Origin: an uncultured Eubacteriales bacterium
Lineage (GTDB): Bacteria > Bacillota > Clostridia > Oscillospirales > CAG-272
Direction of reading: 5' to 3'
Assembly: GCA_934500855.1 (NCBI GenBank)
Contig: CAKSUH010000068.1
Location: 1-7,686 of the forward strand
DNA length: 7,686 nucleotides
Shown piece by piece: positions 6,665 to 7,686 of this stretch. The notes under the pieces were generated by a model, which was given only the letters and a program-made list of their open reading frames with translations, was not told the DNA's origin and did not search any database. Within the stretch, counting starts at the first letter, position 1. Every line of letters starts with the position of its first letter. The translations under genes were made by a program, and so were the position numbers.

Positions 6665-7686
6665 ATGGAACAGATCATTTTCCGCCCGAAGCTGTACAAA
6701 TTCGATGATACGAAGTCCTTTGCAGAGGCGTTTCACCTCGGCAAGCACGATTTGGTTCTGACCAATCGCTATATCTTCGACCCGTATTTCGATGGCAACC
6801 CCTACGGCGCACAGCTGATTTATCAGGAAGATTTCGGCGGCGGAGAGCCGACCGACACCATGGTCGACGACATCATCAAAGCGGCGGCGGGCAAGGAATA
6901 CGACCGAGTGATCGCCATCGGTGGCGGCACGGTGATCGACATTGCAAAGGTGCTGTCGGTCTCGGGCGGCAAGCCCGTGGATGAGCTCTACGAGCACAAA
7001 GACGAACTGAAAAAGGAACATCCGTTGGTGATTATTCCGACCACCTGCGGCACGGGCAGCGAGGTAACCGATATTGCCATCATCAACCGCACGCGCCTCG
7101 GCGTGAAGATGGGACTGACGGGCGAGCCGCTCTATGCGGACTATGCCGTGCTGATTCCCGAGCTGTTGAAGAAGTTGCCGCTGAAGGTCTTTGCAACCAG
7201 TTCCATCGACGCACTGGTTCACGCGGTGGAGTCCTCCCTCTCCCCCAAGGCAACCGCTTATACCAAGCTGATGGGCTATAAGGCAATTGAAATGATCATC
7301 GGCGGTTACCGGAAACTGGCGCAGGACGGCATGGAACAACTTCCCGCACTGATGGAAACCTTCCTGATCGCCTCCAACATGGCGGGCTTTGCCTTCGGTA
7401 CGGCGGGATGCGCCGCAGTCCATGCGCTCAGCTATCCGCTCGGCGGCACTTACCATGTCCCGCACGGCGAGAGCAACTACGCGCTCTTTACCGGCGTACT
7501 GAACAAGTACATGGAGAAGAAATCGGACGGCGAGATTGCGCACCTGAACGCCTACCTCGCCGACCTGCTGGAATGCGACACACCGGATGTTTATACCGAG
7601 TTGGAGAATCTGCTCAATCGGATTCTGCCGAAGAAGCCGCTTCACGAATACGGCGTGACCGACGAGGATGTCGTCACCTTTACCGA
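6665..7686 (+). CDS. 4hbD: 4-hydroxybutyrate dehydrogenase (iron-type alcohol dehydrogenase), 3' end cut
   Basis: An uninterrupted frame of 340 codons runs from ATG at 6665 to the window end. Compared with about 371 residues in the C. kluyveri enzyme, roughly 30 residues are missing. It starts MEQIIFRPKLYKFDD. The NAD-binding motif GGGTVID is at 86-92, and PTTCGTGSEVT, typical of group III (iron-type) alcohol dehydrogenases, follows. Metal ligands fit D182 and H186 (SSIDALVHAVES), H253 (CAAVHALSYPLGG) and H267 (YHVPHGESN), with the family's D-x3-H and H-x13-H spacing. It would reduce succinate semialdehyde to 4-hydroxybutyrate with NADH in the cytoplasm. AGGAGG (6651-6656), overlapping the sucD stop, lies 8 nt before the start. 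The SucD neighbour makes the substrate likely; another small-aldehyde reductase is possible. Confidence 0.85.
   Translation, partial: MEQIIFRPKLYKFDDTKSFAEAFHLGKHDLVLTNRYIFDPYFDGNPYGAQLIYQEDFGGGEPTDTMVDDIIKAAAGKEYDRVIAIGGGTVIDIAKVLSVSGGKPVDELYEHKDELKKEHPLVIIPTTCGTGSEVTDIAIINRTRLGVKMGLTGEPLYADYAVLIPELLKKLPLKVFATSSIDALVHAVESSLSPKATAYTKLMGYKAIEMIIGGYRKLAQDGMEQLPALMETFLIASNMAGFAFGTAGCAAVHALSYPLGGTYHVPHGESNYALFTGVLNKYMEKKSDGEIAHLNAYLADLLECDTPDVYTELENLLNRILPKKPLHEYGVTDEDVVTFT

Noticed and set aside
5245..6699. Minus-strand open frame of 484 codons covering the whole sucD gene
   Set aside because: SucD on the plus strand has clear catalytic motifs and a good ribosome binding site; the antisense product is low-complexity and unlike any family I know.
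6581..7645. Minus-strand open frame of 354 codons opposite the 4-hydroxybutyrate dehydrogenase gene
   Set aside because: The plus-strand frame carries the metal and NAD motifs and AGGAGG; the antisense frame is a codon-bias shadow.
1..7686. CRISPR arrays, tRNA or rRNA genes, transposases, phage genes
   Set aside because: No regularly spaced repeats, cloverleaf-like sequence, transposase motifs or terminal inverted repeats were seen on either strand.

Overview
The window looks like chromosomal DNA from an anaerobic member of the Clostridia (Bacillota), probably a G+C-rich gut or rumen lineage. This is inferred from strong AGGAGG-type ribosome binding sites, G+C-rich coding DNA broken by A+T-rich promoter regions, and a set of succinate-reducing fermentation enzymes resembling those of Clostridium kluyveri. 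No species can be named from the sequence alone.

Left edge (1-464): the 5' part of a small minus-strand ribbon-helix-helix (RHH) type gene runs off the window at base 1. Its upstream DNA carries three copies of the 8-mer CGACATCG and, further out, a G+C-rich hairpin. A minus-strand LysR-type regulator (465-1358) follows. The 147-bp gap to the next gene (1359-1505) holds two good sigma-70-type promoters facing each other with overlapping -10 boxes, plus two inverted repeats placed over their -35 or start regions.

Right part (1506-7686): six plus-strand genes packed like one operon. They are a cytidylate-kinase-like protein, a 90-residue membrane protein, a MATE-family efflux transporter, a Cat1-type succinyl-CoA:CoA transferase, a CoA-acylating succinate semialdehyde dehydrogenase (SucD), and an iron-type alcohol dehydrogenase that fits 4-hydroxybutyrate dehydrogenase. 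The last gene is cut by the window end. Spacings are +10, -4, -14, +36 and +13 bp, with no terminator seen between genes.

The last three enzymes make a coherent path: succinate to succinyl-CoA (CoA transferase), to succinate semialdehyde (SucD), to 4-hydroxybutyrate (dehydrogenase). In known anaerobes this leads through 4-hydroxybutyryl-CoA to crotonyl-CoA and butyrate. The genes for those later steps (4-hydroxybutyrate CoA transferase, 4-hydroxybutyryl-CoA dehydratase) are not in the window and may lie just beyond base 7686. The main point of interest is that this fermentation module is translationally coupled to a MATE exporter, a small membrane protein and a kinase-like gene, apparently under a divergent LysR regulator.
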